Of a stretch of 64,000 bases of DNA, positions 9,616 through 18,296 are shown piece after piece. A program made the translations under genes and the position numbers. The notes below the pieces were generated by a model. The model worked only from the letters and a program-made list of their open reading frames with translations, was not told the origin of the DNA and searched no databases. The DNA is from a filamentous cyanobacterium ESFC-1 (GTDB lineage: Bacteria; Cyanobacteriota; Cyanobacteriia; Cyanobacteriales; Spirulinaceae). The number at the start of each line of letters is the position of its first letter. Position 1 is the stretch's first letter. The stretch spans positions 1,214,207 through 1,278,206 of the forward strand of contig KB904821.1 in assembly GCA_000380225.1 (NCBI GenBank). Reading direction: 5' to 3'.

Positions 9616-9743
9616 ATATTTGTGTTTTTCTCCTGAAAAGGGTGGTCTTCGCCTTTAATTTAGCCGATCGCACAGGGGTATAAATCTAGAAATATGTTGA
9701 ATTGTCGTTGATCAAATGACCAAGGACGAATGACCAATGACCA

Positions 9744-9786
9744 AAAACAAAAACCCGCGATCGCGCAGATCGCAGGTTTTTGTTTT
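9744..9786 (-). terminator. Terminator hairpin downstream of tRNA-fMet
   Basis: A long near-perfect inverted repeat: AAAACAAAAACC-GCGATC and GATCGC-GGTTTTTGTTTT around a GCGCA loop. It lies 7 bases past the tRNA 3' end; T-tracts on both strands suit bidirectional termination. Confidence 0.75.
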
Positions 9787-9792
9787 GAAGAA

Positions 9793-9866
<74 letters not shown>

Positions 9867-9936
9867 TCGCCTTTTATAGTATAGCGATAATGTTGTCTAA
9901 ATTACAAGGGGGTCGGGAAAAAAAGTTTAAAATCCC

Positions 9937-10890
9937 CTACAGCATGGCCATTTCGCCCACAACTTCTAGGCGTTTGTACTCGGTCAAGTCCATAAATTGG
10001 GCGGCGAGGGTTTCGGCTACATCGGGGCTAATCCAACCCACTTGTTTGAGGAGTTGAATGGCAACGGCGTATTTTGCCCGTTTAGACCCGTCGAGGACTT
10101 TGATGGCCAGTCCCATACTTTCCCCAATGCGACCGACACATTGAATGCCCTCTGCGCCGGATTTGCTGACTAACTCCCCTTCGGTGAGGCGCATTAATTC
10201 AGTATCAAAACCACCTTGGCCGGAAATCAGGGTGGGATGATAAACCATGGCGCGAGTAATGCGTTCGAGGTCGAGGCGATCGCCCGAAGCCAGATGCGCG
10301 TATAAAATCGCCATCTGACACAGTTGCATCGAGTAGGTGGGGGCACCACAATCATCGACAGCCCGAATAAATTCATCTCCGGGCATTCCCAACAATTCCC
10401 CGACTTTATCCACAATCAGTTTTTGGAGGGGGTGCGATCGCTTCAAATAAGTATTCAGGGGCCAATGCCGTTGTTTACAAGCGGCCAGCATTCCGGCGTG
10501 TTTCCCCGAACAGTTGTGCTGTAAGGGGGTTTGCTTGCCGGGGGGAATGGGACACTGTAGCTGATTCGGCTCAATGTCGCAACGCCACAAAATCCGGAAA
10601 ACTTGCCGGGCTTGGGCGGTTGTGCCTTGGTGGGAACTACAAATAATGGCTAAATCTCGATCGTTGAGGTCGAAGCGTTCTAATACTCCAGTTCCCATCA
10701 CTGCCATCGCTTGAAAAGGTTTGAGGGCAGAACGGATAAAGGTAGATATTTCGGCATTGCCAGCTTCGGATAAAATGCGTCCCCGGCAATCACATACCGC
10801 CGCGATCGCTTTATGGCTAGATTCGGTAATACCTTCTCGGAGGAGGTGAACTTCGATTTCGGGTGCGTGGGTGCGTTTTCCGCGAGTCAT
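9937..10890 (-). CDS. L-asparaginase (AnsA/ReAV-type, PF06089)
   Basis: A 317-residue member of the asparaginase II family typified by rhizobial enzymes, which hydrolyses asparagine to aspartate and ammonia. Family landmarks: EAGNAEISTFIRSALKPFQA near residues 41-60, CSSHQGTTAQA (~89-99), the HNCSGKHAGML block (~124-134), VDDCGAPTYSM (~173-183) and HPTLISGQGGFDT (~214-226). No signal peptide, so cytosolic. It lies 60 bp behind a CGLD27 gene on the same strand, in a likely rsfS-CGLD27-asparaginase unit. It is unrelated in sequence to the E. coli AnsB fold. Confidence 0.85.
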   Translation of the reverse strand: MTRGKRTHAPEIEVHLLREGITESSHKAIAAVCDCRGRILSEAGNAEISTFIRSALKPFQAMAVMGTGVLERFDLNDRDLAIICSSHQGTTAQARQVFRILWRCDIEPNQLQCPIPPGKQTPLQHNCSGKHAGMLAACKQRHWPLNTYLKRSHPLQKLIVDKVGELLGMPGDEFIRAVDDCGAPTYSMQLCQMAILYAHLASGDRLDLERITRAMVYHPTLISGQGGFDTELMRLTEGELVSKSGAEGIQCVGRIGESMGLAIKVLDGSKRAKYAVAIQLLKQVGWISPDVAETLAAQFMDLTEYKRLEVVGEMAML

Positions 10891-10950
10891 TCGCTTTTAA
10901 TTTGGAGGTGCGAGAGTGAGTTTAGATGTGCGAGTCGGGCGTGAATTGAG

Positions 10951-11451
10951 TTAATTGAAAACCCAGATTACACTGCCACTGCCAATGAGTAAGGCTACCA
11001 CAGCAAAGGCCTGTTTGATCCGATTGAGAATGGGTTGAATTTGATAAGCGACGATGAGGCGATCGCGGGCTAAAACTTCTGAGGGTTTTTCCCACATTTG
11101 ACCATCATACCAGCCGGATTCTTCGTAACAAACGGTTTCTTGACCGAGGCGATCGCGCACATACAACCAACCCAGGTATAACCGGATCAACAGTAGCACG
11201 ACAAAGACTAAGCCGCCGCCACTGCCTGCTAAGGCAAACTTGAGGGGTTCTTTCTTCAAAGGGAAACTTGCCGCCGCAATGGGCCCGACGACAATCCATG
11301 TCCAAGCCCAGACCCACAGCAATTTCCGCACATAAGCAATACCGCTTAGGGTTGTCCAGCGAAAAAAGAAAGATTCTTTGAGTTGTTCGTATTCGTTTAC
11401 GGGTTGCTGTTCTGTCGGGACTGGACACACCGACAGGGGCATTTCTTTCAT
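10951..11451 (-). CDS. CGLD27-like membrane protein (DUF1230)
   Basis: A 166-residue protein with the cysteine/proline N-terminus (CPVPTEQQPVNEYEQL) and FFFRWTT block of the CGLD27 family, conserved in cyanobacteria, algae and plants. Three predicted membrane segments: ~44-64 (LLWVWAWTWIVVGPIAAASF), ~74-95 and a C-terminal one ending at WVFN. The segment YEESGWYDGQMWEKP is a family hallmark. Plant homologs are plastid proteins; the biochemical role is not established. The start codon is 2 bp from the rsfS stop codon, so the two genes are an operon. Confidence 0.85.
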   Translation of the reverse strand: MKEMPLSVCPVPTEQQPVNEYEQLKESFFFRWTTLSGIAYVRKLLWVWAWTWIVVGPIAAASFPLKKEPLKFALAGSGGGLVFVVLLLIRLYLGWLYVRDRLGQETVCYEESGWYDGQMWEKPSEVLARDRLIVAYQIQPILNRIKQAFAVVALLIGSGSVIWVFN

Positions 11452-11453
11452 GG

Positions 11454-11858
11454 TTATAACTCCTGAGCTGGAAAATCAAGGCGTTCGGCGTGACCCCAGA
11501 AGGCTTCGAGGTTGTAAAATTCCCGTTCGGTGGGCATCATAATATGGGCGATCGCGTCGCCATAATCGAGTAATACCCATACCCCATCGGCTTTGCCTTC
11601 GGTGCGGAGGGGACGGCGTTGGAGTTCTTTTTCCACGCGGTCTTCAATGGCATCGCAAATCGCCCGAACTTGGGTTTTAGAAAAACCCGTGGCGATCGCG
11701 AAATAATCGGTTAAATAGGAAACTTCGGCGACTTGTAACACCACAATATCTCCCCCTTTGCGATCGTCGGCGGCTTCAGCGATGGTTTTTACCAACTGCC
11801 AAGAACTATCGCGGGAATCTGGGGACGTTTCTACTGTTTTTAAGGAGCGATCGCTCAT
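11454..11858 (-). CDS. rsfS: Ribosomal silencing factor RsfS
   Basis: A 134-residue Iojap/RsfS protein that binds L14 on the 50S subunit and blocks subunit joining under poor growth. Core motifs: [29 protein letters not shown], and [24 protein letters not shown] 11858 (MSDRSLKT) was chosen; the open frame continues 9 codons upstream. It is followed 2 bp later by the CGLD27 gene and preceded by yqeK, a neighbour of rsfS in many bacteria. Confidence 0.92.
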   Translation of the reverse strand: MSDRSLKTVETSPDSRDSSWQLVKTIAEAADDRKGGDIVVLQVAEVSYLTDYFAIATGFSKTQVRAICDAIEDRVEKELQRRPLRTEGKADGVWVLLDYGDAIAHIMMPTEREFYNLEAFWGHAERLDFPAQEL

Positions 11859-12009
11859 AGTTAGGATTCTGTCCTTCAATCTCAAACAAAAATATCAAAA
11901 TTTAGGATTCCCAGAGAAAATCCGAATGTTAATCGAGTTTCGCCTGGGGGCGGGCAATTTCACTTTCTCTAAAACTTCATCATAACGAAGCTAATTCGTC
12001 TTGGGGGTT

Positions 12010-12597
12010 TCAGGGGGCTTTTTTTCCCTGGGATTTGGCTTGCTGTAATGCCCAGTTGCGCGTCAAAATGGTGCGGGGATGAATGACGCATTGTTTGGCT
12101 AAAAGGTACTGTATGGCGTAATCGCTGGTTTGCCACACGGCGCGATGGAGATTTTGCCAACTGGTTTCTCGTAGGGCTTCTAGGGCTTTAGTTTGGCCGC
12201 GATTGGGTTCTAAGGCATCAGCGACGTAAACGACGCAGCTTAGGTCACTCATGGCGGGCTGGCCGAGGGTATGATGGCGAATGGCATCGAGGATTTCGCG
12301 ATCGCTCACCCCAAATTCTTTTTCGGCAATAATCGCACTTACATCAGCGTGGAGGATGTGGGGGGTTTGAACTTGAATAGGGTCAATGTCGAGATCGGCC
12401 CCTTGGGCTGCTTGCAACAAGCGATCCGGGGGGAAGTTTTTGGCGAGATCGTGCATTAAGCCTGCCGTTGCTGCTTTTTGGGAATCGAGGTTGTAGTGAT
12501 ATGCCAGGGCGATCGCCATTTTCTCGACTCCTAGAATATGGTTGAATCGGGATTTTGGCACGCGATCGCGCAACCAGGTTAAAACTTGTTCTCGCAT
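12010..12597 (-). CDS. yqeK: YqeK-type diadenosine tetraphosphatase (HD domain)
   Basis: A 195-residue HD-superfamily protein. Metal ligands: His in RFNHILGVEKM (~20), the HD pair in GLMHDLAKN (~49-50), His in ILHADVSAI (~82), the HH pair in AIRHHTLG (~107-108) and the late Asp in VYVADALEPNRG (~126). The YqeK family hydrolyses Ap4A symmetrically to two ADP. It is upstream of rsfS on the same strand with a gap of about 150 bp. The last ~50 residues extend past the HD core. Confidence 0.88.
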   Translation of the reverse strand: MREQVLTWLRDRVPKSRFNHILGVEKMAIALAYHYNLDSQKAATAGLMHDLAKNFPPDRLLQAAQGADLDIDPIQVQTPHILHADVSAIIAEKEFGVSDREILDAIRHHTLGQPAMSDLSCVVYVADALEPNRGQTKALEALRETSWQNLHRAVWQTSDYAIQYLLAKQCVIHPRTILTRNWALQQAKSQGKKAP

Positions 12598-12699
12598 GAA
12601 GTCAACTGTATCAATATTTGGGTCTGGCTTCTATTCACTATAGCGGCAAGTTTTGCAGGGCTTACCTCTGAATTTCTCAATTTCCCTGTCTTTCATTTT

Positions 12700-13986
12700 T
12701 TAATACTCTTGACCGCGATGTTTGCCTTTTAAAAAAGTCCTATTTTTTTTCTGGGCGATCGCTTTTCGCAAAGTCATAAATAACAATTCATAACTATCCA
12801 AAGCTTTACTAAACGCATAATGATCGATGGCATATTGTCGTCCTTTTTGTCCGAAAATTTTGAGGTGTTCGGGACTTTGATAAAGTCGATCGATCGCTTT
12901 GGATAAGTTGTAGGGGTCTTCTGGGGGAACCACCACACCGCCACCACTATCTACAATGGCATGGGCTGCCGTTCCCGTCGAAGGAACCGAACCAATAATG
13001 GCACGACCACTGGCTAAAAGCACTTGAATTTTTGAGGGCATATTAAAAGCAATCACATTGCTTTTTTGCATCACTAATCCTACATCAGCCGCCGCTAACA
13101 TTTCCGGTAGTTTTTCACGGGGTTGGAACGGAATTAACTTCACATTATCTGCACCGAGTTCTTGGCGAAAAGCGTCTAAAGCGGCTAGTTTACTCGGTTC
13201 TCCAACAATCGCGATCGCAATCTCAGGCGTATTGCGTAAATAAACTGCTGCACGAATCACATTCTCTATGCCTTGAGTTAAAGCAATGTTTCCGCTATAA
13301 AGAACAACAAACTTATCTTCTAAATCATACTGTTTGCGAAAATAATTGTCCTTTTGGGGATGAGGTTTAATAAAATTTGTATTGACCCAATTCGGAATTA
13401 ACTCTATTTTTTCAGCAGGAACTCCCTTGGCGGTTAAATTATCCACAAATCCCTGGGCGATCACGCTAATTTTACTCGCAGTTCGATAATTTAATCGTTC
13501 GAGCCATTCAAAAACTTTAATCAAGCGAGGATTGGTTAAAAGTTTAACTTGCACCGCCGCATCGGGCAAAATATCTTGTAAATTTAACACCACCGGGCAG
13601 CGATAAATCCAACCTAAAACTGTCGCAGGAATCCCCACAGGTAAACCGGGAACTGTTAATAAAATAATATCCGGTCGCCATCCCATCAAGGCTTGAAAAA
13701 AGCTCAAAACCATGAAACTTAGTTCAAACAAAGCACGATTGGCAAAGTTGCGTTTTTGACTACAGTGAACATAACAACGCTGTACTTTTACACCATTTCG
13801 CATTTCAGTTTTATACAGTTTGCCGCGATATTCTGGCGGAATTTTCATGCGCGGATACCAAGGCATTGCGGTAACAACGCGGACTTTGTGACCCCGTTGG
13901 GCTAAACCTTCAGCTAACTCGGTCATTAGTGGGGCAATACCAATGGGTTCGGGACTGTAATTGTAAGAATAAATTAGAATTCGCAT
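12700..13986 (-). CDS. Family 4 glycosyltransferase (WcaI-like)
   Basis: A 428-residue GT-B glycosyltransferase. The N-terminal acceptor domain starts MRILIYSYNYSPEPIGIAPL with a GHKVRVVTAMPWYP strand; the C-terminal GT4 donor domain has VVLYSGNIALTQGIENVI and the EX7E-type region ending IIGSVPSTGTAAHAIV. It resembles colanic-acid type WcaI/WbuB enzymes that add a sugar to a lipid-linked exopolysaccharide repeat. Cytosolic face of the inner membrane. It stands alone on the minus strand. The tail is basic and could bind membrane (inference). Sugar specificity unknown. Confidence 0.85.
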   Translation of the reverse strand: MRILIYSYNYSPEPIGIAPLMTELAEGLAQRGHKVRVVTAMPWYPRMKIPPEYRGKLYKTEMRNGVKVQRCYVHCSQKRNFANRALFELSFMVLSFFQALMGWRPDIILLTVPGLPVGIPATVLGWIYRCPVVLNLQDILPDAAVQVKLLTNPRLIKVFEWLERLNYRTASKISVIAQGFVDNLTAKGVPAEKIELIPNWVNTNFIKPHPQKDNYFRKQYDLEDKFVVLYSGNIALTQGIENVIRAAVYLRNTPEIAIAIVGEPSKLAALDAFRQELGADNVKLIPFQPREKLPEMLAAADVGLVMQKSNVIAFNMPSKIQVLLASGRAIIGSVPSTGTAAHAIVDSGGGVVVPPEDPYNLSKAIDRLYQSPEHLKIFGQKGRQYAIDHYAFSKALDSYELLFMTLRKAIAQKKNRTFLKGKHRGQEY

Positions 13987-14132
13987 TATTGTTTAAGTGC
14001 TTGGCACAGGTAACGATATCTCTACAGGATGTGCCTGGGGTTTCTTGGCCATCTGGCTAAGTTATTTCACCAGGCAAACAAGTCAAAGGATAAAATTGAG
14101 AAAAATCAGCCCCTGATGTGTAGGAGGAAAAC

Positions 14133-14660
14133 GTGTTAAAGATGCCCCACTTACAGAAAATTTTAGCTTCTTTTGCTTTAGCTTTTTTATTGTTGGTTAC
14201 CGCTTGTAGTCCATCTCCCCCTTCTCGATTTGAACAAGCCCAACAAGAAAGCACTCAGCCGAAAGTAACCGCAGTTAGCCCGGAGGCTAAAGCTGGAGGC
14301 GAGTTTAATCGCTTTTTTCCCCAGTCAAAAGATGTCGTCTTTTCCCAAGAAAAACGAGGATTCGCCCAAGCGAAGCTCAAACAAGATGGGAAAGAAATGG
14401 CGACCCTTTCTATTGTCGATCTTAACGATAATTCGGCGGCGATCGCGAAGTATGAAGACAGTTTAGAAACTGTAGCCGGGTATCCTGTCGTTGAAGTCGG
14501 GAGTACGGGAACCGGGTTGCTGATCGACAACCGCTTCCAAGTTAAGGTGTTATCACGGGATCCCGATTTTAGCAGCAGCGATCGCCGTTTATGGCTAGAA
14601 AAATTTGATTTAGCGGGTTTAGGAAACATGGCAGTGGCAACAGGAGAGGAGAATGAGTAA
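14133..14660 (+). CDS. Putative lipoprotein, unknown function
   Basis: A 175-residue secreted lipoprotein. The signal peptide (ILASFALAFLLLVTAC) ends in a lipobox LVTAC with the lipidated Cys at ~25. The mature part has no recognisable family; it contains KDVVFSQEKRGFAQAKL and VAGYPVVEVGSTGTGLLIDNR, which look like a small beta-rich fold. Start is GTG 14133: AGGAGG lies 5 bases upstream, while the ATG at 14142 would be too far. It overlaps the next gene by 8 bp, so the two are translationally coupled. Confidence 0.75.
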   Translation: MLKMPHLQKILASFALAFLLLVTACSPSPPSRFEQAQQESTQPKVTAVSPEAKAGGEFNRFFPQSKDVVFSQEKRGFAQAKLKQDGKEMATLSIVDLNDNSAAIAKYEDSLETVAGYPVVEVGSTGTGLLIDNRFQVKVLSRDPDFSSSDRRLWLEKFDLAGLGNMAVATGEENE

Positions 14661-15543
14661 AACAATTTACGAATTAGTCGATGATTTGCCAGAACGAAAT
14701 TTAACGATATTTGCGCTAAATTCCCTTGATTTTGTGATTCCGGGGCAGTGGCAAAATTTAACGGGATTTGAAAATACCATTCGCGAGATTACCGGAGAAA
14801 CCGACGAAGCCATCATTCAACAAATTGGCGATCGCGCCGTGTGGCTGTATAACGATAAGTCTCAGGGCTATCAACAAGCCCTCTGGCTGTATCAAACTAT
14901 CGATCGCGCCGGAAGTGCTTTAGGAAGTGCCGCTTTAGCTAATAAAGTCGGAGAAAAAATCCCTTTACTGGGTTTTCTTAACCGCCTCACCCCGAAAGCC
15001 GATCGCGCCCAAACTTTAGATTTAAGTTTGAAGTTAGTGGTCGAAATTGTGGCTTATTGCCGCATTAACGGCATTCCAGGCGACAGTATCGGGGATTTTG
15101 TGGCCGCTTTGGTGGATAACTACACCGGGCCATCTCTCATGCGGATGTCGGCGTTGGTGTGTTTTGATGGACTCATACCTTTAGGAACGAATTTTTTAAG
15201 TCAAGTGGAAACTACGCTCAACAATCTCAGCCCCAAAGCTTTAGAGGACAATGAGAGTTACCAGCGTATTCATGATTCCATCCCGGGAAATTCTACGACC
15301 GGAAAATTAGAATTTATTAACCGTAGTTTTGAATCGGTACAGGGTTGGATGGGGGATTTAGTGCGCGATCGCGATTTAACCGCCGAGAAGGTGGCCGATC
15401 GCTTAAGTTCGTTCATTGACTTCTCTGAGGGCAAATTAGACTACCTAGCGGCGTTTCTCGACGTTTCGACCAATTACTACGAACACACCGGGATACAGAC
15501 CCTAGCCCGCAGTTTAATCGAGCGAGCCGTCGCTGAAATTTAG
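14653..15543 (+). CDS. Conserved hypothetical protein coupled to lipoprotein
   Basis: A 296-residue, mostly helical, acidic protein. I recognise no family. It starts MSKTIYELVDDLPERNLTIF, is rich in Leu/Ala helices, and has no signal peptide or membrane segment. An Arg/Asp-rich stretch (DLVRDRDLTAEKVADRL) lies near residue 240. The ATG lies inside the end of the lipoprotein gene (8-bp overlap; AGGAGAGGAG just upstream is a good ribosome binding site). Functional link to the lipoprotein is inferred from this coupling only. Confidence 0.7.
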   Translation: MSKTIYELVDDLPERNLTIFALNSLDFVIPGQWQNLTGFENTIREITGETDEAIIQQIGDRAVWLYNDKSQGYQQALWLYQTIDRAGSALGSAALANKVGEKIPLLGFLNRLTPKADRAQTLDLSLKLVVEIVAYCRINGIPGDSIGDFVAALVDNYTGPSLMRMSALVCFDGLIPLGTNFLSQVETTLNNLSPKALEDNESYQRIHDSIPGNSTTGKLEFINRSFESVQGWMGDLVRDRDLTAEKVADRLSSFIDFSEGKLDYLAAFLDVSTNYYEHTGIQTLARSLIERAVAEI

Positions 15544-15639
15544 TAGATGCGCTCTTGCTTAGTTTTATTATTCCCCGGAAACCCAGGCGAAGCGATCGAT
15601 CGATCGCCCCGGAAAAAGTAACGGACGCGATCGCCGCTT

Positions 15640-16098
15640 TCACCGATGTTTGCGGAGTATCAAGCAGTTGCGATGATTTGGGGTTCGGTAATAAGTTAAA
15701 TCGTCCATCAATTCGTGCATCCAAACCAAACCCCGGCCCCCTTCGGTTAATTCCACCAAATTGCCGTCCAACTTATAGGCTTTTTGTTCTAAACGGGTTT
15801 GTAATTCAGCTTCGAGGTCAAAGGGTTGACCGCAATCCCACACTTGAATTTCCAAGACGCGATCGAACAATAAGACTTTTAAATCAATGGGAGTTGTCGC
15901 GGGTAAATTTTTATGGGCATGACGCACCGCATTGGTAAAACCTTCGGTTAAAGCTAACTGACATTGCCAATAGGCTTGATCGCTTAAATATTTGAACGCA
16001 ATACTTTCAAACCAGGCTAATAAGTCTTCGAGGGACTCTAACTTGGTTTTGAGTTGTAGGCTAAATTCTTGGATCGGTCGATCGTTTTGCACGAGCAA
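15640..16098 (-). CDS. RsbW-like anti-sigma/partner-switch serine kinase
   Basis: A 152-residue GHKL ATPase of the RsbW/SpoIIAB type. N-box ALTEGFTNAVRHAH (~48-61), G1 box WDCGQPFD (~92-99), G2 box EGGRGLVWMHELMDD (~118-132). Such kinases phosphorylate a Ser in a STAS-domain antagonist and so release or trap a partner. The gene directly upstream on the same strand, 32 bp away, encodes exactly such a STAS domain, fused to a sugar transferase. The start is uncertain: TTG 16098 or GTG 16092; no clear ribosome binding site. Confidence 0.85.
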   Translation of the reverse strand: MLVQNDRPIQEFSLQLKTKLESLEDLLAWFESIAFKYLSDQAYWQCQLALTEGFTNAVRHAHKNLPATTPIDLKVLLFDRVLEIQVWDCGQPFDLEAELQTRLEQKAYKLDGNLVELTEGGRGLVWMHELMDDLTYYRTPNHRNCLILRKHR

Positions 16099-16130
16099 CT
16101 AAAAATAAATGTAAAAAAGTTAATAGGATG

Positions 16131-17141
16131 TTAGTATGCGCCGCTATTCCGTCTGAAAACCACTAAAATCGTTTTAACAATGAGGATAAGGTCATAGCGC
16201 AAACTCCAATGCCGTTGATAGCGTAAGTCAAATTCGATGACATCTTCAAAATTTTGAATTTGCGATCGCCCATGAACTTGCCATTCTCCAGTCATTCCTG
16301 GCTTCACGTCTAGACGTTGCCACTCAGGAACATCATAAGTATCCACTTCGTTTGGGGTGGGGGGACGAGTTCCGACTAAACTCATTTCCCCTTTCAACAC
16401 ATTCCAAAATTGCGGTAATTCATCTAAACTTGTTCGCCGTAAAAAACGACCCACTCGCGTCACACGGGGGTCATTTTTATTTTTAAAGAATGCCCCAGAC
16501 GCTTGATTCGGGACTTGGGATTTGAGGGCTTCGGCATTGCTGCACATCGAGCGAAATTTCCAGATGGTAAACCGTTTTCCGAGCCAACCGCAGCGAGTTT
16601 GACCAAAAAACAGCGGCCCCGGACTGTCGAGTTTGATCGCAATGCCGATGGGAATTAATAAAACGCCAGTAATTCCCAAACCGACCAAACTCCCCACAAT
16701 ATCTAAAATTCGTTTGATGTGCGATCGCACCGAGGGATGAGTTTCAGGAGGACGATGTTTTTCCGTCGAGGAGGAACTAGGAGTAGATGCAGTCGTGGTT
16801 GTCGTGGTTTGGGTTTCAATGCTCAGAATGCGGTCAAGACCCGTCATGGTTAAAACCGCCATCACCGGCGGGTTAACATTTTGTAACACCACTTGATAAC
16901 CCTGAGCCTGAGTCACTTTGAAATTACTCACCAAAGCGCCCACACCACTGCTGTCCATAAAGCGCGTGGCTTGAAAGTCAAGAATAATTTTTTGCGGGAC
17001 TGGCGAGCTTTCGAGTAACTGTTGATAATTTTGCTTGAACGCAACAGCTTCTAAAACACTCAGACGATCTGGCATCGCCATCGTTGCGGTATCTTGACTC
17101 CAAACGATTGGAAAATTATCTGCTGGACTTGAATTGGTCAT
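16131..17141 (-). CDS. STAS domain fused to polyprenyl-phosphate sugar transferase
   Basis: A 336-residue two-domain protein. Residues ~10-108 are a STAS anti-sigma-antagonist domain with the phospho-acceptor motif MDSSGVGAL (Ser64/65). A Thr/Ser-rich linker (~110-128) follows. Residues ~140-336 are a bacterial sugar transferase (WbaP/EpsE-like catalytic part): KRILDIV, one membrane helix (~147-170), [35 protein letters not shown] and [10 protein letters not shown]. It should prime exopolysaccharide synthesis by placing a sugar-phosphate on undecaprenyl phosphate. The RsbW-like kinase follows 32 bp downstream, suggesting phosphorylation-controlled priming (inference). Confidence 0.88.
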   Translation of the reverse strand: MTNSSPADNFPIVWSQDTATMAMPDRLSVLEAVAFKQNYQQLLESSPVPQKIILDFQATRFMDSSGVGALVSNFKVTQAQGYQVVLQNVNPPVMAVLTMTGLDRILSIETQTTTTTTASTPSSSSTEKHRPPETHPSVRSHIKRILDIVGSLVGLGITGVLLIPIGIAIKLDSPGPLFFGQTRCGWLGKRFTIWKFRSMCSNAEALKSQVPNQASGAFFKNKNDPRVTRVGRFLRRTSLDELPQFWNVLKGEMSLVGTRPPTPNEVDTYDVPEWQRLDVKPGMTGEWQVHGRSQIQNFEDVIEFDLRYQRHWSLRYDLILIVKTILVVFRRNSGAY

Positions 17142-17412
17142 GCCTTCCCGATTCCTAGTTGTATGGCAAAATTCCTGACTTGACCCCTATTTTCCCCTAG
17201 AAAGTGGTGCTTTACCAAAACTTAGTTAAAAATGGGGGTTAACTTGAGGTTAGGTTTACCAAAATTAAACAAAACTAGCCAGTGCTGCGGTTGTTCTCAC
17301 TGTACTTTTTGCTTTCGATTTAAAAAATGAAGACACGTCCAGTCAGTGACGCTAAAATTCGGCCTTGAAACTCAAGGTCGAACTTTTTGCTGTTGCGGTT
17401 GAACATTGCCAA
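17142..17412. other. Intergenic region, small hairpin only
   Basis: It holds the presumed promoter of the STAS-sugar transferase gene. GGCCTTGA-AAC-TCAAGGTC (17361-17379) followed by GAACTTTTT could be a terminator. No gene seen. Confidence 0.4.
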
Positions 17413-18063
17413 CTACAGCATGGCTCTGCCTTCACGTTGTTCTTTGACTTTGGCTTTGGCTTTCGAGGCACTGCGACGCAAAGCTTGTAAGCGGTCTTCA
17501 TATTTCCGGCGACCGCGACGCTGGGGCGTTTGTTCGATGCAAGTTTTTAAGGCACTTCCCAAACTTTTATAGGCATTGGGCAAGGTGTAGCCAAAGCGAG
17601 TGGCTAACGCGATCGCTTTTTCGTCGGCTTCGATGCTTTCTTGTAACAGCTTTTGACCGCTATTCTTTTGCCAAATGCGAAAACCCGATACACCGCACAG
17701 GGCTAAGGCCAGCAGCAATAATAAGCCGTCTTGTACCCACAATTCGCCGACAGCGCCTCCTAAACCAATGGCTAAGGCCGCCATTTCCCAACCTTCTTTG
17801 GGGATGGTATCGTTTTGAATACGACCGACTTCGTGCCAAAACAACAAATTTCGTTGGTCAATGGCGAAGTTTTCCCACTTGGCCAGGTCAATTTGAATTT
17901 CAACTTCGTCTCTGCCAATTTCTTCACTGCGGATCAAAGGCGGATTAATTTCGGTTGTGCCTTCTACCATGACCCAACTTTGGAGTTCGGGAGGGAGTAA
18001 GGTTTTTAAACGTCGCAATTCGCTCATTTCCGCCCTAGCAGAGGCAGTTGCATAAGAGGTCAT
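17413..18063 (-). CDS. DUF3318 membrane protein
   Basis: A 216-residue cyanobacterial protein. The N-terminal part (ELRRLKTLLPPELQSWVMVEG, then WENFAIDQRNLLFWHEVGRIQ) matches the DUF3318 family. Two adjacent hydrophobic segments (~94-133: MAALAIGLGGAVGELWV and LLLLLALALCGVSGF) form a membrane hairpin. The C-terminus is highly basic (RRGRRKYEDRLQALRRSASK). The HEVGRIQ near the centre recalls a metalloprotease HExxH but lacks the second His, so no protease claim is made. Function unknown. Confidence 0.8.
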   Translation of the reverse strand: MTSYATASARAEMSELRRLKTLLPPELQSWVMVEGTTEINPPLIRSEEIGRDEVEIQIDLAKWENFAIDQRNLLFWHEVGRIQNDTIPKEGWEMAALAIGLGGAVGELWVQDGLLLLLALALCGVSGFRIWQKNSGQKLLQESIEADEKAIALATRFGYTLPNAYKSLGSALKTCIEQTPQRRGRRKYEDRLQALRRSASKAKAKVKEQREGRAML

Positions 18064-18157
18064 AGATTTACCTACAAAACTCTAAAATCTACATTTTTAC
18101 TTCTTGGATCATAGCGGATTTAGTTACGAGTCGGCGTTTTCTGGGAACAGTCCTTGG

Positions 18158-18233
18158 TTCTTTGTCCTTTGTCCTTTGTCGTTTGTGATGGGTAAGTACA
18201 TAAGACCAATGACCAATGACCAATGACCAATTG
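18158..18233. repeat. Heptamer tracts (TTTGTCC, GACCAAT)
   Basis: TTTGTCC units, then four GACCAAT units, in the promoter region of ubiA. Confidence 0.75.
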
Positions 18234-18296
18234 TTTTCGATTAAGCTTTAAATAGGTCTATTCTCTTGATTTCAATTCGGTTTTATCAATAAAGTT

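Noticed and set aside
15593-15608. GCGATCGATCGATCGC palindrome as an attachment site
   Set aside because: Simple GATC-type repeat related to HIP1; no flanking integrase or duplicated sequence.
17413-18063. Possible metalloprotease from HEVGR in the DUF3318 protein
   Set aside because: The HExxH second His is missing, so no zinc site is supported.
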